Source: an uncultured Eubacteriales bacterium (lineage in GTDB: Bacteria; Bacillota; Clostridia; Christensenellales; UBA1242). From it: 35,675 nucleotides of DNA. The position numbers and the translations under genes are program-made. The stretch lies in assembly GCA_900556185.1 (NCBI GenBank), contig USNN01000001.1, positions 1-35,675 on the forward strand, read 5' to 3'. Of this stretch, positions 17,835 to 26,568 are shown piece by piece; within the stretch, counting starts at the first letter, position 1, and every line of letters starts with the position of its first letter. The notes below the pieces were generated by a model. The model was not told the origin of the DNA. It did not search any database and worked only from the letters and a program-made list of their open reading frames with translations.

Positions 17835-19019
17835 TTATATTATTTCCTCATATTTTCTTTTGATATCAGAATTGTTATAAACATAATTACTAGTTAATAC
17901 TTTCTTTTCAGTAATCATATCGGTATTTTGCAATATCTTCTTTAACCCATCGTAAATTGCATCTTCGTTATTATCTACCACCCAACCATAATCGCCAACA
18001 AGTTCATCCGCACTTATAGTCCTTGTGGTAAATATTGGAGTGCCAAGCATTAGTGCTTCCCCATAAACCATTGGAGCAGCTTCATGATACGAATTAAGCA
18101 TCAACATATCCGCTTCCTTAAAATATGGAAACGGGTTACTTTGAGTGCCATATAACTTAATGTAATTTTCCAACCTATTTTCTTTAATAAAGTTTTCTAT
18201 TTCTGCTCGCTGTTCACCATCACCAAGTATGTGCCAGCAAAAATTATTAATACCTTCACTAACTAGTCTTTTTATTACATTTAATGTTCGCATATAGCCT
18301 TTTAATTCAGTAAGCCTAGAAGCAGACACCAAATTAATTAGCGACTTATCCATATTTACTTGTGGCTGTTCTTCAGCCATTTTAATTATGTTTTTGTCGT
18401 CCTGAAAGTTTAAAATGCCAATAAGTTTATCTTTATACTGTGGGAACAACTCACACATTTGGTTATTTAAACTTTCACTTACAGAAATAATTTTATCATA
18501 TTTAGAGTATTCTTTTATAAAAAACTTTTTATCGTAATTATTAGCAACAAAATCACCGTGAATAACCAAAAACTTCTTATTAGCCTTAACCCCATACATG
18601 CTAGACATATGGCATAATCCACCTGCCCCTTTGCTACCGCTATCCATATCGTTATTTATAACGCAATCATAATGTGGGTAATGTTTGAATTCTTTCTTAA
18701 CAAGACGCTTTGTTAAGCCATTACACAATCCAAAACGACCCAAGGCACCTATAAACAACCTAAAAAGTCTTTTGAATATATTTTTTTCTTGATTAGAAAA
18801 CTCTGCTACTGTTAAATAGTAATATTTAGCAAGTTTATTAGACACATACTTTATATTTACATTTTGAGGCAATCTGTTTTCTAGCACGCCCCCTTTTTCC
18901 ATCAAAAGAAGGTCTATATCATAATCTTCACTTAAGTTACTAATTAGGTTTGCAGCAGCAATTCCAACGCCACCCAAACAAAACTTATAATCAACAACTA
19001 AAAGTTTTTTCTTAGTCAT
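17835..19019 (-). CDS. GT4 glycosyltransferase
   Basis: A 394-residue GT-B enzyme. It begins with KKLLVVDYKFCLGGVGIAA (the glycine-rich acceptor loop) and has LVSASRLTELKGY, WHILGDGEQ and HEAAPMVYGEALMLGTPIF near residues 225-350, the standard GT4 donor-binding signature. It likely transfers a hexose or amino sugar in assembly of the surface polysaccharide. Its ATG overlaps the 3' end of the epimerase gene by 8 bases, with GGAG upstream, so translation is coupled. As it follows the L-FucNAc genes directly, transfer of FucNAc is possible for this or the next enzyme; this is inference from order only. Confidence 0.88.
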   Translation of the reverse strand: MTKKKLLVVDYKFCLGGVGIAAANLISNLSEDYDIDLLLMEKGGVLENRLPQNVNIKYVSNKLAKYYYLTVAEFSNQEKNIFKRLFRLFIGALGRFGLCNGLTKRLVKKEFKHYPHYDCVINNDMDSGSKGAGGLCHMSSMYGVKANKKFLVIHGDFVANNYDKKFFIKEYSKYDKIISVSESLNNQMCELFPQYKDKLIGILNFQDDKNIIKMAEEQPQVNMDKSLINLVSASRLTELKGYMRTLNVIKRLVSEGINNFCWHILGDGEQRAEIENFIKENRLENYIKLYGTQSNPFPYFKEADMLMLNSYHEAAPMVYGEALMLGTPIFTTRTISADELVGDYGWVVDNNEDAIYDGLKKILQNTDMITEKKVLTSNYVYNNSDIKRKYEEII

Positions 19020-20142
19020 ATTTTCTCCATGTGTTCATATTGACAATTTTTGTGTAACTTTGAATTAATTTTACGACTTTAACTGATGTGTTATCGTCTA
19101 CATAGTCTAAAGCTGGATACATAATTTCATTGTTATCACTCATTTTTTTAGATAGTTCTACTGCTTGAAGAACATCTTTTTCCTTCACGCCACCTAAAAC
19201 AAATGCACCTTTATCCAATACTTCTGGTCTTTCAGTGCTAGTTCTAAGCGAAACTGCAGGAAATTTTAAAATTGCACTTTCTTCTGCTAGCGTGCCACTA
19301 TCTGAAAGCACACAATAACTATTAAGTTGCAAATTGCAATAATCAAAGAAACCAAAAGGCTTTAAGTTTTTAACTAATGGATGGAACTTAAAGTTTCTCT
19401 TTTCAATAAATTTAGCAGTTCGTGGATGCGTAGAATAAATTACAGGCAACCCATAGGTTTCTGCAATTTTATTTATGCTGTTCATTAATTCAAAAAAGGT
19501 TTCTTCATTATCTATATTTTCTTCTCTGTGTGCAGACACAAGGAAATATTTGTTCTTTTCTAAGCCTAATCGCTTTAATACATCACTATTTTCTATTTGC
19601 TTACCATACAAATTTAAAACTTCTTTCATTGGGCTACCAGTAACAAAAGTTTGCTCTGGCTTAAGCCCTTCGTTTAGTAAATAGCGTCTAGCATGTTCAG
19701 TGTAAGGCATATTTATATCTGAAATATGGTCAACAATTTTTCGGTTAATTTCTTCTGGAAGGTTTTCATCAAAACAACGGTTCCCCGCTTCCATATGAAA
19801 AATTGGCACCTTTAGTCTTTTTGCTGCAATTGCTCCAAGTGCCGAATTTGTATCACCCAAAACCAAAAACGCATCTGGCTTGGTTTCAAGAAGCATATTG
19901 TATGTTTTTTCAATAACATTTCCCATGGTTTGCCCCAAGTTATTACCAACAACTCCAAGGTAATAATCCGGTTTTCTTAAGCCTAGGTCCTTAAAAAATA
20001 TTTCGTTTAGTTCGTAATCATAATTTTGACCAGTATGCACCATAACTAAATCAAAATATTGGTCGCATTTTTTTATAACTTCGCTTAATTTTATTATTTC
20101 AGGTCTTGTGCCCATTAAAACAACAACTTTTAATTTACTCAT
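19012..20142 (-). CDS. UDP-sugar 2-epimerase, CapG/FnlC type
   Basis: This 376-residue GT-B-like epimerase has GTRPEIIKL (residues 11-19), HTGQNYD (36-42), GDTNS, HMEAGNRCFDENLPEEINR, SAHREENID and LSDSGTLAEES, all typical of the WecB/UDP-N-acetylglucosamine 2-epimerase family. The version with ERPEVLD after the SDSG loop, and its position after CapE- and CapF-like genes, favours the CapG/FnlC role: conversion of UDP-N-acetyl-L-pneumosamine to UDP-N-acetyl-L-fucosamine. Plain WecB (UDP-ManNAc formation) is the alternative. It overlaps both neighbours by 8 bases. Confidence 0.88.
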   Translation of the reverse strand: MSKLKVVVLMGTRPEIIKLSEVIKKCDQYFDLVMVHTGQNYDYELNEIFFKDLGLRKPDYYLGVVGNNLGQTMGNVIEKTYNMLLETKPDAFLVLGDTNSALGAIAAKRLKVPIFHMEAGNRCFDENLPEEINRKIVDHISDINMPYTEHARRYLLNEGLKPEQTFVTGSPMKEVLNLYGKQIENSDVLKRLGLEKNKYFLVSAHREENIDNEETFFELMNSINKIAETYGLPVIYSTHPRTAKFIEKRNFKFHPLVKNLKPFGFFDYCNLQLNSYCVLSDSGTLAEESAILKFPAVSLRTSTERPEVLDKGAFVLGGVKEKDVLQAVELSKKMSDNNEIMYPALDYVDDNTSVKVVKLIQSYTKIVNMNTWRKYD

Positions 20143-21013
20143 CTTGTTTTTCCCCTTGTGAATAATGTGGATACATATTTTTATGATTATTTATCCACTT
20201 TGCCATTTCTTTTACCATATCTTCATAACTAGGAACAGTGTAATCAAAATCAAAATTAGTTCTAATTAAAGATTTATCGCAACTAAATTTATCGTCTGGA
20301 TTTATACAAATATCACTTTTGTTCATATACTTTTTAAATAAGTTTAAAAGTTCATACTTGGAAATAGTTGAATTATTTACACAGTTAAATAGCCCTACTG
20401 CATTTGCATTAATTGCCTTTTCCATAGCATTCGCTAGTTCGGTTGTAGTTACGCCAGTCCAAATTGCTTTTGTAAATCCATTTATATTTCCATGTTGCTT
20501 CATAAACCAGTTAAATAGACCAATACCATTAATGTTCACATCAGGACCCACAATACTGTTTCTAAAAGTTAAATTTTTATCGTCATTCAACTCGCCCATA
20601 GCTTTGGTTCTATCATACCAAGTAGCACCATCAGGCAAATCTTTTTCCGTGTAAGAACCCTTTTGTCCACTAAACACGCAATCAGTGCTCATTTGGAATA
20701 CTCTTGTTTTTGTATTTTTTGTTACGCTTGCTAAATGATGTGGCAATAATGAATTTAATACTAACGCTAATTCCTTATTTTCTTCAGCAGACTTATTTAA
20801 AATACCAATACAGTTAATAACCACATCATAATCGCCAGAAAGAATAACTTGGTCTAATTTTTTAAAATCCGTTGCATCACAAGCAATAATATTGGGGTCG
20901 TTAGAATCTTTTGCTAGTCCAACCACATCATACCCCTTTTCATGTAAGTGTGTATAAATGGTTCTGCCGGCCATACCATTGGCACCAAGAATCAATATCC
21001 GCTTAGTATTCAT
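20135..21013 (-). CDS. RmlD-type sugar-nucleotide reductase in the CapF position
   Basis: From the ATG at 21013 (AAGGGGA upstream) the product is 292 residues, an extended SDR with the NAD(P)-binding GANGMAGR (residues 10-17), STDCVFSGQKGSY and the catalytic WYDRTK (Y133, K137). A longer open frame to 21082 overlaps capE and has no ribosome site. By context it would reduce the 4-keto intermediate made by the CapE-like enzyme, giving UDP-N-acetyl-L-pneumosamine. It lacks the C-terminal cupin domain of S. aureus CapF (about 370 residues) and is closer in size to RmlD. It overlaps capE by 11 and the epimerase by 8 bases. Confidence 0.87.
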   Translation of the reverse strand: MNTKRILILGANGMAGRTIYTHLHEKGYDVVGLAKDSNDPNIIACDATDFKKLDQVILSGDYDVVINCIGILNKSAEENKELALVLNSLLPHHLASVTKNTKTRVFQMSTDCVFSGQKGSYTEKDLPDGATWYDRTKAMGELNDDKNLTFRNSIVGPDVNINGIGLFNWFMKQHGNINGFTKAIWTGVTTTELANAMEKAINANAVGLFNCVNNSTISKYELLNLFKKYMNKSDICINPDDKFSCDKSLIRTNFDFDYTVPSYEDMVKEMAKWINNHKNMYPHYSQGEKQDE

Positions 21014-22037
21014 TAAAAATCCCCTTAAGTGCGTTTTTAACATAAGATGTTGTAAGTAACTTTTCTTTAATACCTTCAACATCTAATCGTTTTGTATTAT
21101 CTGAATTAAATTCACCAAGATGTGTTTTCACATCCGAACCATTCACTTCATAAAGTTCATAGTTTAAATCTCTAGCATCCATAGGAACTCTATAATAGTC
21201 GCCCATATCAATAGCCTTAAATGCTTCTTCCTTTGTAAGCAAGGTTTCATACATTTTCTCGCCATGACGAATACCAATTGTTCTATACTTGCCATTGCCA
21301 CCAAACATCTCAGAAACAGCCTGAGCCAAATCTCCAATTGTAGAAGCATCTGCTTTTTGAACGAATAGGTCGCCAGGTTTGCCATTTTGGAAAGCATATA
21401 ACACAAGTTCAACCGCTTCATCTAGGTTCATTAAAAATCTGGTCATTTTAGGTTCTGTTATTGTCAACTCTTTGCCTTGCCTAATTTGGTCAATAAACAA
21501 AGGAATTACCGAACCCCTAGAACACATAACATTTCCATATCTTGTGCAACAAATAACAGTGTCATGTTGGTTTCTTGCATTTGCAACAATAACCTTTTCC
21601 ATCATAGCCTTGCTAATACCCATTGCGTTAATTGGATAAGCCGCCTTATCTGTAGACAAGCAAACCACTCTTTTTACACCACATTGAATAGCGGTTTGCA
21701 AAACATTGTTAGTCCCAAGAATATTTGTCTTAACTGCTTCAATTGGAAAAAATTCGCAACTTGGCACTTGCTTAAGTGCAGCAGCGTGAAAGACATAATC
21801 TACTCCCTTCATTGCAGGAACTATAGACGCTTGATCTCTTACATCGCCAATAAAAAACTTTAATTTTTCATTGCCGTATTTTTTTCTCATATCGTCTTGC
21901 TTTTTCTCATCACGTGAAAAAATTCTAATTTCCTTGATATTAGTTTTTAAAAATCTTTGAACTACGGTATTACCAAACGAACCAGTTCCCCCTGTTACAA
22001 GCAAAACCTTACCTTCAAATAAATCTTTTGTTTCCAT
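21003..22037 (-). CDS. UDP-GlcNAc 4,6-dehydratase/5-epimerase, CapE/WbjB/FnlA type
   Basis: The 344-residue SDR has GGTGSFG (16-22), STDKAAYPINAMG and, in place of the usual YxxxK, MGISK (M139, K143), a substitution known for CapE. The strongly conserved CTRYGNVMCSRGSVIPLF, MTRFLMNLDEAVELV, IGIRHGEKMYE and MGDYYRVPMD segments also identify this group rather than PseB/FlaA1. It is the first enzyme of UDP-L-FucNAc synthesis, acting on UDP-GlcNAc in the cytoplasm. It is the first gene of the operon and has an AAGGAG site. No clear promoter was found in the AT-rich 22038-22140. Confidence 0.93.
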   Translation of the reverse strand: METKDLFEGKVLLVTGGTGSFGNTVVQRFLKTNIKEIRIFSRDEKKQDDMRKKYGNEKLKFFIGDVRDQASIVPAMKGVDYVFHAAALKQVPSCEFFPIEAVKTNILGTNNVLQTAIQCGVKRVVCLSTDKAAYPINAMGISKAMMEKVIVANARNQHDTVICCTRYGNVMCSRGSVIPLFIDQIRQGKELTITEPKMTRFLMNLDEAVELVLYAFQNGKPGDLFVQKADASTIGDLAQAVSEMFGGNGKYRTIGIRHGEKMYETLLTKEEAFKAIDMGDYYRVPMDARDLNYELYEVNGSDVKTHLGEFNSDNTKRLDVEGIKEKLLTTSYVKNALKGIFNEY

Positions 22038-22263
22038 TTCTCTCCTTGATACCCTTTTGTATAAAAATTATTTAACCAACAAAACCCCAAATTGTGCTTT
22101 AAGATTTATTATAGTCATTAATATTATTATAATATATCCGTGTCCAAAAAACAAGGATATTTTATTACAAAAATCTTACTCTACCAAATCTTAGACACGC
22201 CAAGAAATATTGGTTTCAACCCACAAGCAAACTCACCCAACACTAAACCATCTCACCTTTTTG

Positions 22264-22302
22264 TTAATAAAAAACCCACCCACAGGAAATCTCCCATAGG
22301 TG
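22264..22302 (-). terminator. strand-specific terminator of the gene at 22310
   Basis: On the minus strand CACCTATGGGA (22302-22292) pairs with TCCTGTGGGTG (22287-22277) over 11 bp with three G-U pairs, followed by GGTTTTTTATT. On the plus strand the wobbles become mismatches, so it works one way. Confidence 0.75.
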
Positions 22303-22309
22303 GTTGTTT

Positions 22310-22873
22310 TTATTCTCGCTCTTCAGTGGTTGTATCTGAATTTTCTAGTTGTTTCATTTTATCTTTTATACATTCCCAGCACGCATTATACAACGCTTTC
22401 TCGGTGTACTCGCCCGTTTCCACATTCATAAAACAAGGGGTACTACTCATATTTCCAATTGCGGGCAATAATTGCACATTTGCCGAATCAGAGACACCCG
22501 TGGCGGGGTTTATTTTCTCGTTGCCAAACAACATATACTTAAGGTCAACAAGTAAAATGCTTCTGTCATCACAAACAGCATACGCCTTATAAAACTGACG
22601 CACCGCACCATAGTTTGGAACCGCCTCATTTTTAAGGTCAGACGATAATTTCCAATAGTCTTGGTTAGCGGAATTAAGGTTTTCTACACACGCATTAACA
22701 AATTTGTTCGCATTAACCGTAAAACATTCCTTATACGAATAAAGGTCGGCACACACTTCGTTAAATTCTTCCACAAACGCACGATGCCCCACTTCTTCCT
22801 TTCTTATTCTTTTCAACTCGGACTTCAAATCAAAAAAGTTCCGAACTTTGTCTTGCAATTCAAAAAACTCCAT
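22310..22873 (-). CDS. soluble protein of unknown function
   Basis: The 187-residue product is hydrophilic, with a helix-rich N-terminal two thirds, five or more Cys residues spread without a clear metal-binding pattern, and no signal peptide. No family recognised. It starts at ATG 22873 with AGAGGGAAAAG upstream. A consensus promoter at 22970-22998 lies about 100 bases upstream, leaving a leader of about 90 bases, and a terminator follows at once, so it is an independent transcription unit. Confidence 0.75.
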   Translation of the reverse strand: MEFFELQDKVRNFFDLKSELKRIRKEEVGHRAFVEEFNEVCADLYSYKECFTVNANKFVNACVENLNSANQDYWKLSSDLKNEAVPNYGAVRQFYKAYAVCDDRSILLVDLKYMLFGNEKINPATGVSDSANVQLLPAIGNMSSTPCFMNVETGEYTEKALYNACWECIKDKMKQLENSDTTTEERE

Positions 22874-23141
22874 AACTTTTCCCTCTTACCCGGTTAACTA
22901 TTCTCTCACTAATTTACGCCAAACAAACTATCCTAGCCTCTAGTGGCATAAATTTATATTTCTACAAAAATTATACTAAACCATCCTCCTTTTGTCAACC
23001 CCAACATACCTGAATTACTACACCCGCACCCAAATAAAAAAACGACTTAGCTCCAATCCCAACAAGTAAAAATAATCACTTATAACACCCCACCACAAAA
23101 TAGAGTAACACTAACCACACCTTTAATATTTAGATTATCAC
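22874..23141. other. intergenic region with promoter, no gene seen
   Basis: The stretch between the unknown gene and the terminator at 23142 holds the promoter described separately and a leader of about 90 bases. The rest (23000-23141) is AT-rich without convincing ORF or RNA structure. Confidence 0.6.
22970..22998 (-). promoter_or_regulatory. consensus promoter of the gene at 22310
   Basis: Minus strand perfect TTGACA (22998-22993), 17 bases, perfect TATAAT (22975-22970). The transcript would have a leader of about 90 bases. Confidence 0.88.
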
Positions 23142-23174
23142 AAAAGACCGCCCATACACAAATAGGCGGTCTTT
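23142..23174 (-). terminator. terminator of the WYL/FtsK-gamma operon
   Basis: On the minus strand AAAGACCGCC pairs with GGCGGTCTTT (arms 23174-23165 and 23151-23142), followed by a short T-rich run. Confidence 0.8.
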
Positions 23175-23177
23175 ATA

Positions 23178-23540
23178 TTACTCATTTTCAAATATCTTTT
23201 TGTATTCTTCGATTGTTATATACACATCTCTGCCTTCAGGCTTAAATTCAGATATAAACCCGCAAGACTCCATTTGGTCTAAAATTTCCGCTGCTCTAGC
23301 ATAACCAATCATAAACTTTTTTTGAATCATCGCCGTCCCAATTGTTTTAGACTTTATTGCAAGACTAACCACTTCTGGCATTAATGGGTCAAGGTCAGCC
23401 ACACCAAACCATTTTAGGTCTATATCTGAAAACTTTGTCGCACTTCCCGTTTTACTGGTTAATTCGTCAAGCGTTTCTTCAAACACTTTCGTTAAACGCT
23501 CTCTCCATACCGAATTTACTTGTTCATCTTTTTCACTCAT
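23178..23540 (-). CDS. stand-alone FtsK-gamma-like winged-helix protein
   Basis: The 120-residue protein has a charged helical N-terminus (1-40) and a winged helix at about 50-112 that matches the gamma domain of FtsK/SpoIIIE: DPLMPEVVSLAIKSKTIG, then the recognition helix in IGYARAAEILDQME (78-91), then a wing. In FtsK and SpoIIIE this domain reads the orienting DNA octamers, but here there is no motor or membrane domain. The ATG at 23540 is 2 bases after the stop of the WYL gene, so the two are co-translated. A DNA-binding partner of the WYL regulator is a reasonable inference. Confidence 0.8.
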   Translation of the reverse strand: MSEKDEQVNSVWRERLTKVFEETLDELTSKTGSATKFSDIDLKWFGVADLDPLMPEVVSLAIKSKTIGTAMIQKKFMIGYARAAEILDQMESCGFISEFKPEGRDVYITIEEYKKIFENE

Positions 23541-23542
23541 AA

Positions 23543-24535
23543 CTACACCCCATATTTATTACAAATTAAACTTAATTGCTCTCTAATTTTTTCTCTTGTG
23601 CTTTCAGGACTTAAAACCTCAACACTAGTGCCATATTGCAACGCCCAATAAACCAACGCCTGCTCATTCACCTTAAGCATAACTTCAATTCCCTCGCCCG
23701 CTTCTTTTATCCTAACCTTATCCCCAAACCAATCAATAACATCATTAATCGCTTTTTTGTTGTTTAATTTAATCACTGCATCCACCGATTCGCCCGCCAT
23801 CATATAAATGTGTTCGTTAATGTAAGCGTCTTGCTTAAAGTTCTCCATATTCGGTAAAGACTTAATTGGCTTAACATCATCAGTTAAAATTTCAATGTTA
23901 CTAATATTTTCGACCTTGTAGTTTGCAAGATTGTCGTATTTATCATAATTACAAACCAGATAATACTTGCCGTTGTTGTTCACCAAAAAGTATGGGTTCA
24001 TAATAAACACCTTTCCGTCAGCCCTTGGCGTAAACATTTTCATTGCATTATACTCATTATATTGAAACGCAACTTTTTTGCCTTGCTCTATTGCTCGGTC
24101 TAAAACCTCAATATTTTTAAACATTTCAGCACTTCGCTTTCTAGAGACCTCATCCACCTTGTATATGTGCTTATATTTTTTCACATCATACTTATTTCTA
24201 CCCCTAATTAGCTTTTGAATAAGAATTTTCGCTTCTCTAGACGAAATACTTTTAGACGAATAAATTGCATCAACTAAATACATCACTTCGGCATCATCAA
24301 AATCTCGCTCTGCTAAATAACAACCCTTTTTGTGTACCTTTTCAATTATATCCCCCGCATCAATCAAAGTGTCCACATTCCGAGCCACACTTTTCACGTC
24401 TGGGCTAATTCCATACAACATTTCAAGTTTAGCCACAATATCCGCATATGTTAACACATGGTTACAATCTGAATAATATTTTAAAATATCCAGCACATAC
24501 AATAAAATTATTTTCTTATCGCTTTCTGACGCCAC
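23543..24535 (-). CDS. WYL-domain transcriptional regulator
   Basis: This 330-residue protein has an N-terminal helix-turn-helix (about 15-65, including DVKSVARNVDTLIDAG), a WYL domain (about 135-215, with NPYFLVNNNGKYYLVCNYD) and a C-terminal WCX region (about 240-325). WYL proteins sense nucleic acid or nucleotide ligands and control DNA-damage, phage-defence and other stress genes. The start is GTG at 24535 with AAAGGAG upstream; the promoter at 24626-24655 leaves a leader of about 85 bases. It is co-transcribed with the FtsK-gamma-like gene. The target is not evident. Confidence 0.9.
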   Translation of the reverse strand: MASESDKKIILLYVLDILKYYSDCNHVLTYADIVAKLEMLYGISPDVKSVARNVDTLIDAGDIIEKVHKKGCYLAERDFDDAEVMYLVDAIYSSKSISSREAKILIQKLIRGRNKYDVKKYKHIYKVDEVSRKRSAEMFKNIEVLDRAIEQGKKVAFQYNEYNAMKMFTPRADGKVFIMNPYFLVNNNGKYYLVCNYDKYDNLANYKVENISNIEILTDDVKPIKSLPNMENFKQDAYINEHIYMMAGESVDAVIKLNNKKAINDVIDWFGDKVRIKEAGEGIEVMLKVNEQALVYWALQYGTSVEVLSPESTREKIREQLSLICNKYGV

Positions 24536-24625
24536 TTCGCTCTCCTTTAAAGAAAATTAAAAAATTTTATAAAACATTCAAAGTTATTTATTTCAAAACA
24601 TAGCCACACACAAATTTCTCATTTG

Positions 24626-24655
24626 ATTATACCACACCCACAACACTTGTTTCAA
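24626..24655 (-). promoter_or_regulatory. promoter of the WYL operon
   Basis: Minus strand TTGAAA (24655-24650), 18-base spacer, TATAAT (24631-24626). Confidence 0.7.
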
Positions 24656-24793
24656 ATTAAATTACTTCACCGCAATATGTTATTATTGAAAGTCGCAAAC
24701 ATCAACTCATTGGATAATCGCCAATAACAAACAATTACCCAAACTTTAATGTTAACATAAAACAAACCCGCATTTTGTACCACACAACCAATA

Positions 24794-25126
24794 CTACATC
24801 TCAAAACTTTCAGACTCTTTTAATTGAGATGCTACAACTTTAAGCAGATACTTAACCCTTTTCCTTTTTAGTTTTCTGCATAAACTTTCTAGCGTCCGCC
24901 TTAGAGTGTTTACATTCACCTTATCTGCCACCATTTCTTCGTCATAATTAACCCCACAATTATTGTAGTGGTCAGAGATTCTTAAAGTTACAATTGCCCC
25001 ATCAAAATGAATATACACATACACCGAAGACGACAACCCGCTTTTCACCACATCAAACGTATACCCATTATATTGCTTAACCACCTGACTAGTAATTGCT
25101 TTAATTTTGTTATAGTCTATGCCCAT
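24794..25126 (-). CDS. small protein of unknown function
   Basis: From the ATG at 25126, which has AAGGAG 7 bases upstream, the product is 110 residues. The frame is open to 25171, but that part has no ribosome site. The N-terminal half is alpha/beta with a FDGAIVTLRISDHY strand pair; the C-terminal third is a strongly basic helix (RRTLESLCRKLKRKRVKYL). No family recognised. A basic tail could bind nucleic acid, but this is a guess. Confidence 0.7.
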   Translation of the reverse strand: MGIDYNKIKAITSQVVKQYNGYTFDVVKSGLSSSVYVYIHFDGAIVTLRISDHYNNCGVNYDEEMVADKVNVNTLRRTLESLCRKLKRKRVKYLLKVVASQLKESESFEM

Positions 25127-25207
25127 AATCTTTCTCCTTACACGCATATAATAACAAAACCGAAATCCCAAAAATCGGATTTAAAATATTATTTTTAAAA
25201 AATAATT

Positions 25208-25263
25208 AAAAAAGTGCCAATATAATCACAACCCGCTAGGGCATCATACATTGACACTTTTAA
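25208..25263 (-). terminator. terminator of the gene at 25319
   Basis: On the minus strand AAAAGTGTCAAT (25261-25250) pairs with ATTGGCACTTTT (25221-25210) with one G-U, followed by TTTAATTATT. The loop of 28 bases can form a further small stem. Confidence 0.65.
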
Positions 25264-25318
25264 TGATAATTTTATGCTAATTGCGACATTTTGAGAGTAT
25301 TTCACAATTGAACGCTTA

Positions 25319-25819
25319 TTATAATTCTATTTCGGTAAACATCAATCCTGATAATTCTCCATCTTTTATTTGGGTATATGCATTGTTAAAAAATTTATAC
25401 GTTATATTTTCAGAATTAATGTCGCCAATTTGTAAAATTTTTTGTTCTTGGTCGTAAATTATATTACTGGTGTTAAATTCTATATAACTTCCAGTACCTG
25501 GGTATAATTTGTCTTCAGTACTAAGAGTTAAGATGGCGTCTTTTATAACACTTGGTAGTTTTAGTTTCATAATTTTTATTTTGTTACTAGTTAACTCTCC
25601 ATCAAAAGACGAAACCCTTTTTGTTTCATCATCAATATTTAGATTGAAAAATCTATCTTCTAAATACAACGAAAAACTTCCGCCACCATGCAAAGATAAC
25701 AACAATATTTCGCCATCCACATCCTTTTTGTATATCCGAACCGCTTGGTATGCTTCTAAAGTCCGCATATCTACATTTTCTTCGACTTTAAATTTGTAAT
25801 TTTTATACCTACTTTGCAT
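25319..25819 (-). CDS. beta-rich protein of unknown function
   Basis: The 166-residue product is soluble, with alternating polar and hydrophobic residues typical of beta sheet, no signal peptide and no known motif. ATG at 25819 has GGAG 8 bases upstream. It lies 44 bases after the gene at 25864 and probably shares its transcript, with the terminator at 25208-25263 after it. Its place downstream of a toxin-like cassette makes an immunity or accessory role possible, but nothing in the sequence shows it. Confidence 0.7.
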   Translation of the reverse strand: MQSRYKNYKFKVEENVDMRTLEAYQAVRIYKKDVDGEILLLSLHGGGSFSLYLEDRFFNLNIDDETKRVSSFDGELTSNKIKIMKLKLPSVIKDAILTLSTEDKLYPGTGSYIEFNTSNIIYDQEQKILQIGDINSENITYKFFNNAYTQIKDGELSGLMFTEIEL

Positions 25820-25863
25820 ACCACGTTCTCCATAATCAAAAACAATTATAACGAGTACCAGCC

Positions 25864-26496
25864 CTACTCCATAACATCTTCTTCGGCTTGGGTATCTTGG
25901 TCGCTTAAGGTTAAATGGCTTACCTTAAAGTTTGCCACCTTATAGTCTAAATCTTCTTCGTTGTATTCCATAATTGAATAATCATCATAACCATACCCAC
26001 CAAGCCCAAACTTCCCAGCTATCGACTTATCGCCGACAACCGTCCAATTCTCGTGTTCGTAATCAAAGCCAGTATCAAACATTCTATATATTTGCTTTAG
26101 TGTTAAGTTAGATGGCAACACCAAATCAATATCGGCATCGTTATCAAATGAACCGTAATCTAACATTATTGAATTTTCAAATGGAACAATAATTTTTGCC
26201 TCTTTCAAACCTCTAAAACAACCATCGCAAATTTTTACACTTCCAGTAATATAATTTCGCAATTCTCTTTTTGTAATAAACCCAACAGTCCCACAAGAGT
26301 TTTTTTCATTTATGCTTGGCATATCTAACTTAACATCTTCAACCAATTTTGGTAAAACTATCGTGTCAAAATTTTTGTCTGATAAAAGAATAAATCTTTT
26401 TATTTTATTATCTTGAACCTCAAAACCATACTCAGGTTGATTAGTATCCTTGCTAAACTTAATATACATATTTCCACATCTTCTTGGCAAATTCAT
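25864..26496 (-). CDS. unknown protein with a possible BspA-type leucine-rich repeat
   Basis: From the ATG at 26496 (TAGGAG 7 bases upstream) the product is 210 residues. The frame is open to 26544, but that start lies within the -10 box of the promoter at 26540-26568. A central stretch (about residues 105-150: CFRGLKEAKIIVPFENS followed by GSFDNDADIDLVLPSNL) looks like one to two repeats of the LRR_5/BspA type. The rest is unassigned, with an acidic C-terminus. It is first in a two-gene unit with the gene at 25319. Confidence 0.65.
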   Translation of the reverse strand: MNLPRRCGNMYIKFSKDTNQPEYGFEVQDNKIKRFILLSDKNFDTIVLPKLVEDVKLDMPSINEKNSCGTVGFITKRELRNYITGSVKICDGCFRGLKEAKIIVPFENSIMLDYGSFDNDADIDLVLPSNLTLKQIYRMFDTGFDYEHENWTVVGDKSIAGKFGLGGYGYDDYSIMEYNEEDLDYKVANFKVSHLTLSDQDTQAEEDVME

Positions 26497-26539
26497 TTTC
26501 TTACTCCTACACGCTTTAATTTCTTGTTTAATTACATAA

Positions 26540-26568
26540 AGCATACCATAGAAATAGAACTATTTCAA
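26540..26568 (-). promoter_or_regulatory. promoter of the two-gene unit 26496-25319
   Basis: Minus strand TTGAAA (26568-26563), 17 bases, TATGCT (26545-26540). It separates this unit from the toxin-like cassette upstream and fixes the start at 26496. Confidence 0.6.

Noticed and set aside
22038..22140. Several TATAAT-like boxes upstream of the polysaccharide operon
   Set aside because: None has an acceptable -35 at the right spacing, so no promoter is called there.
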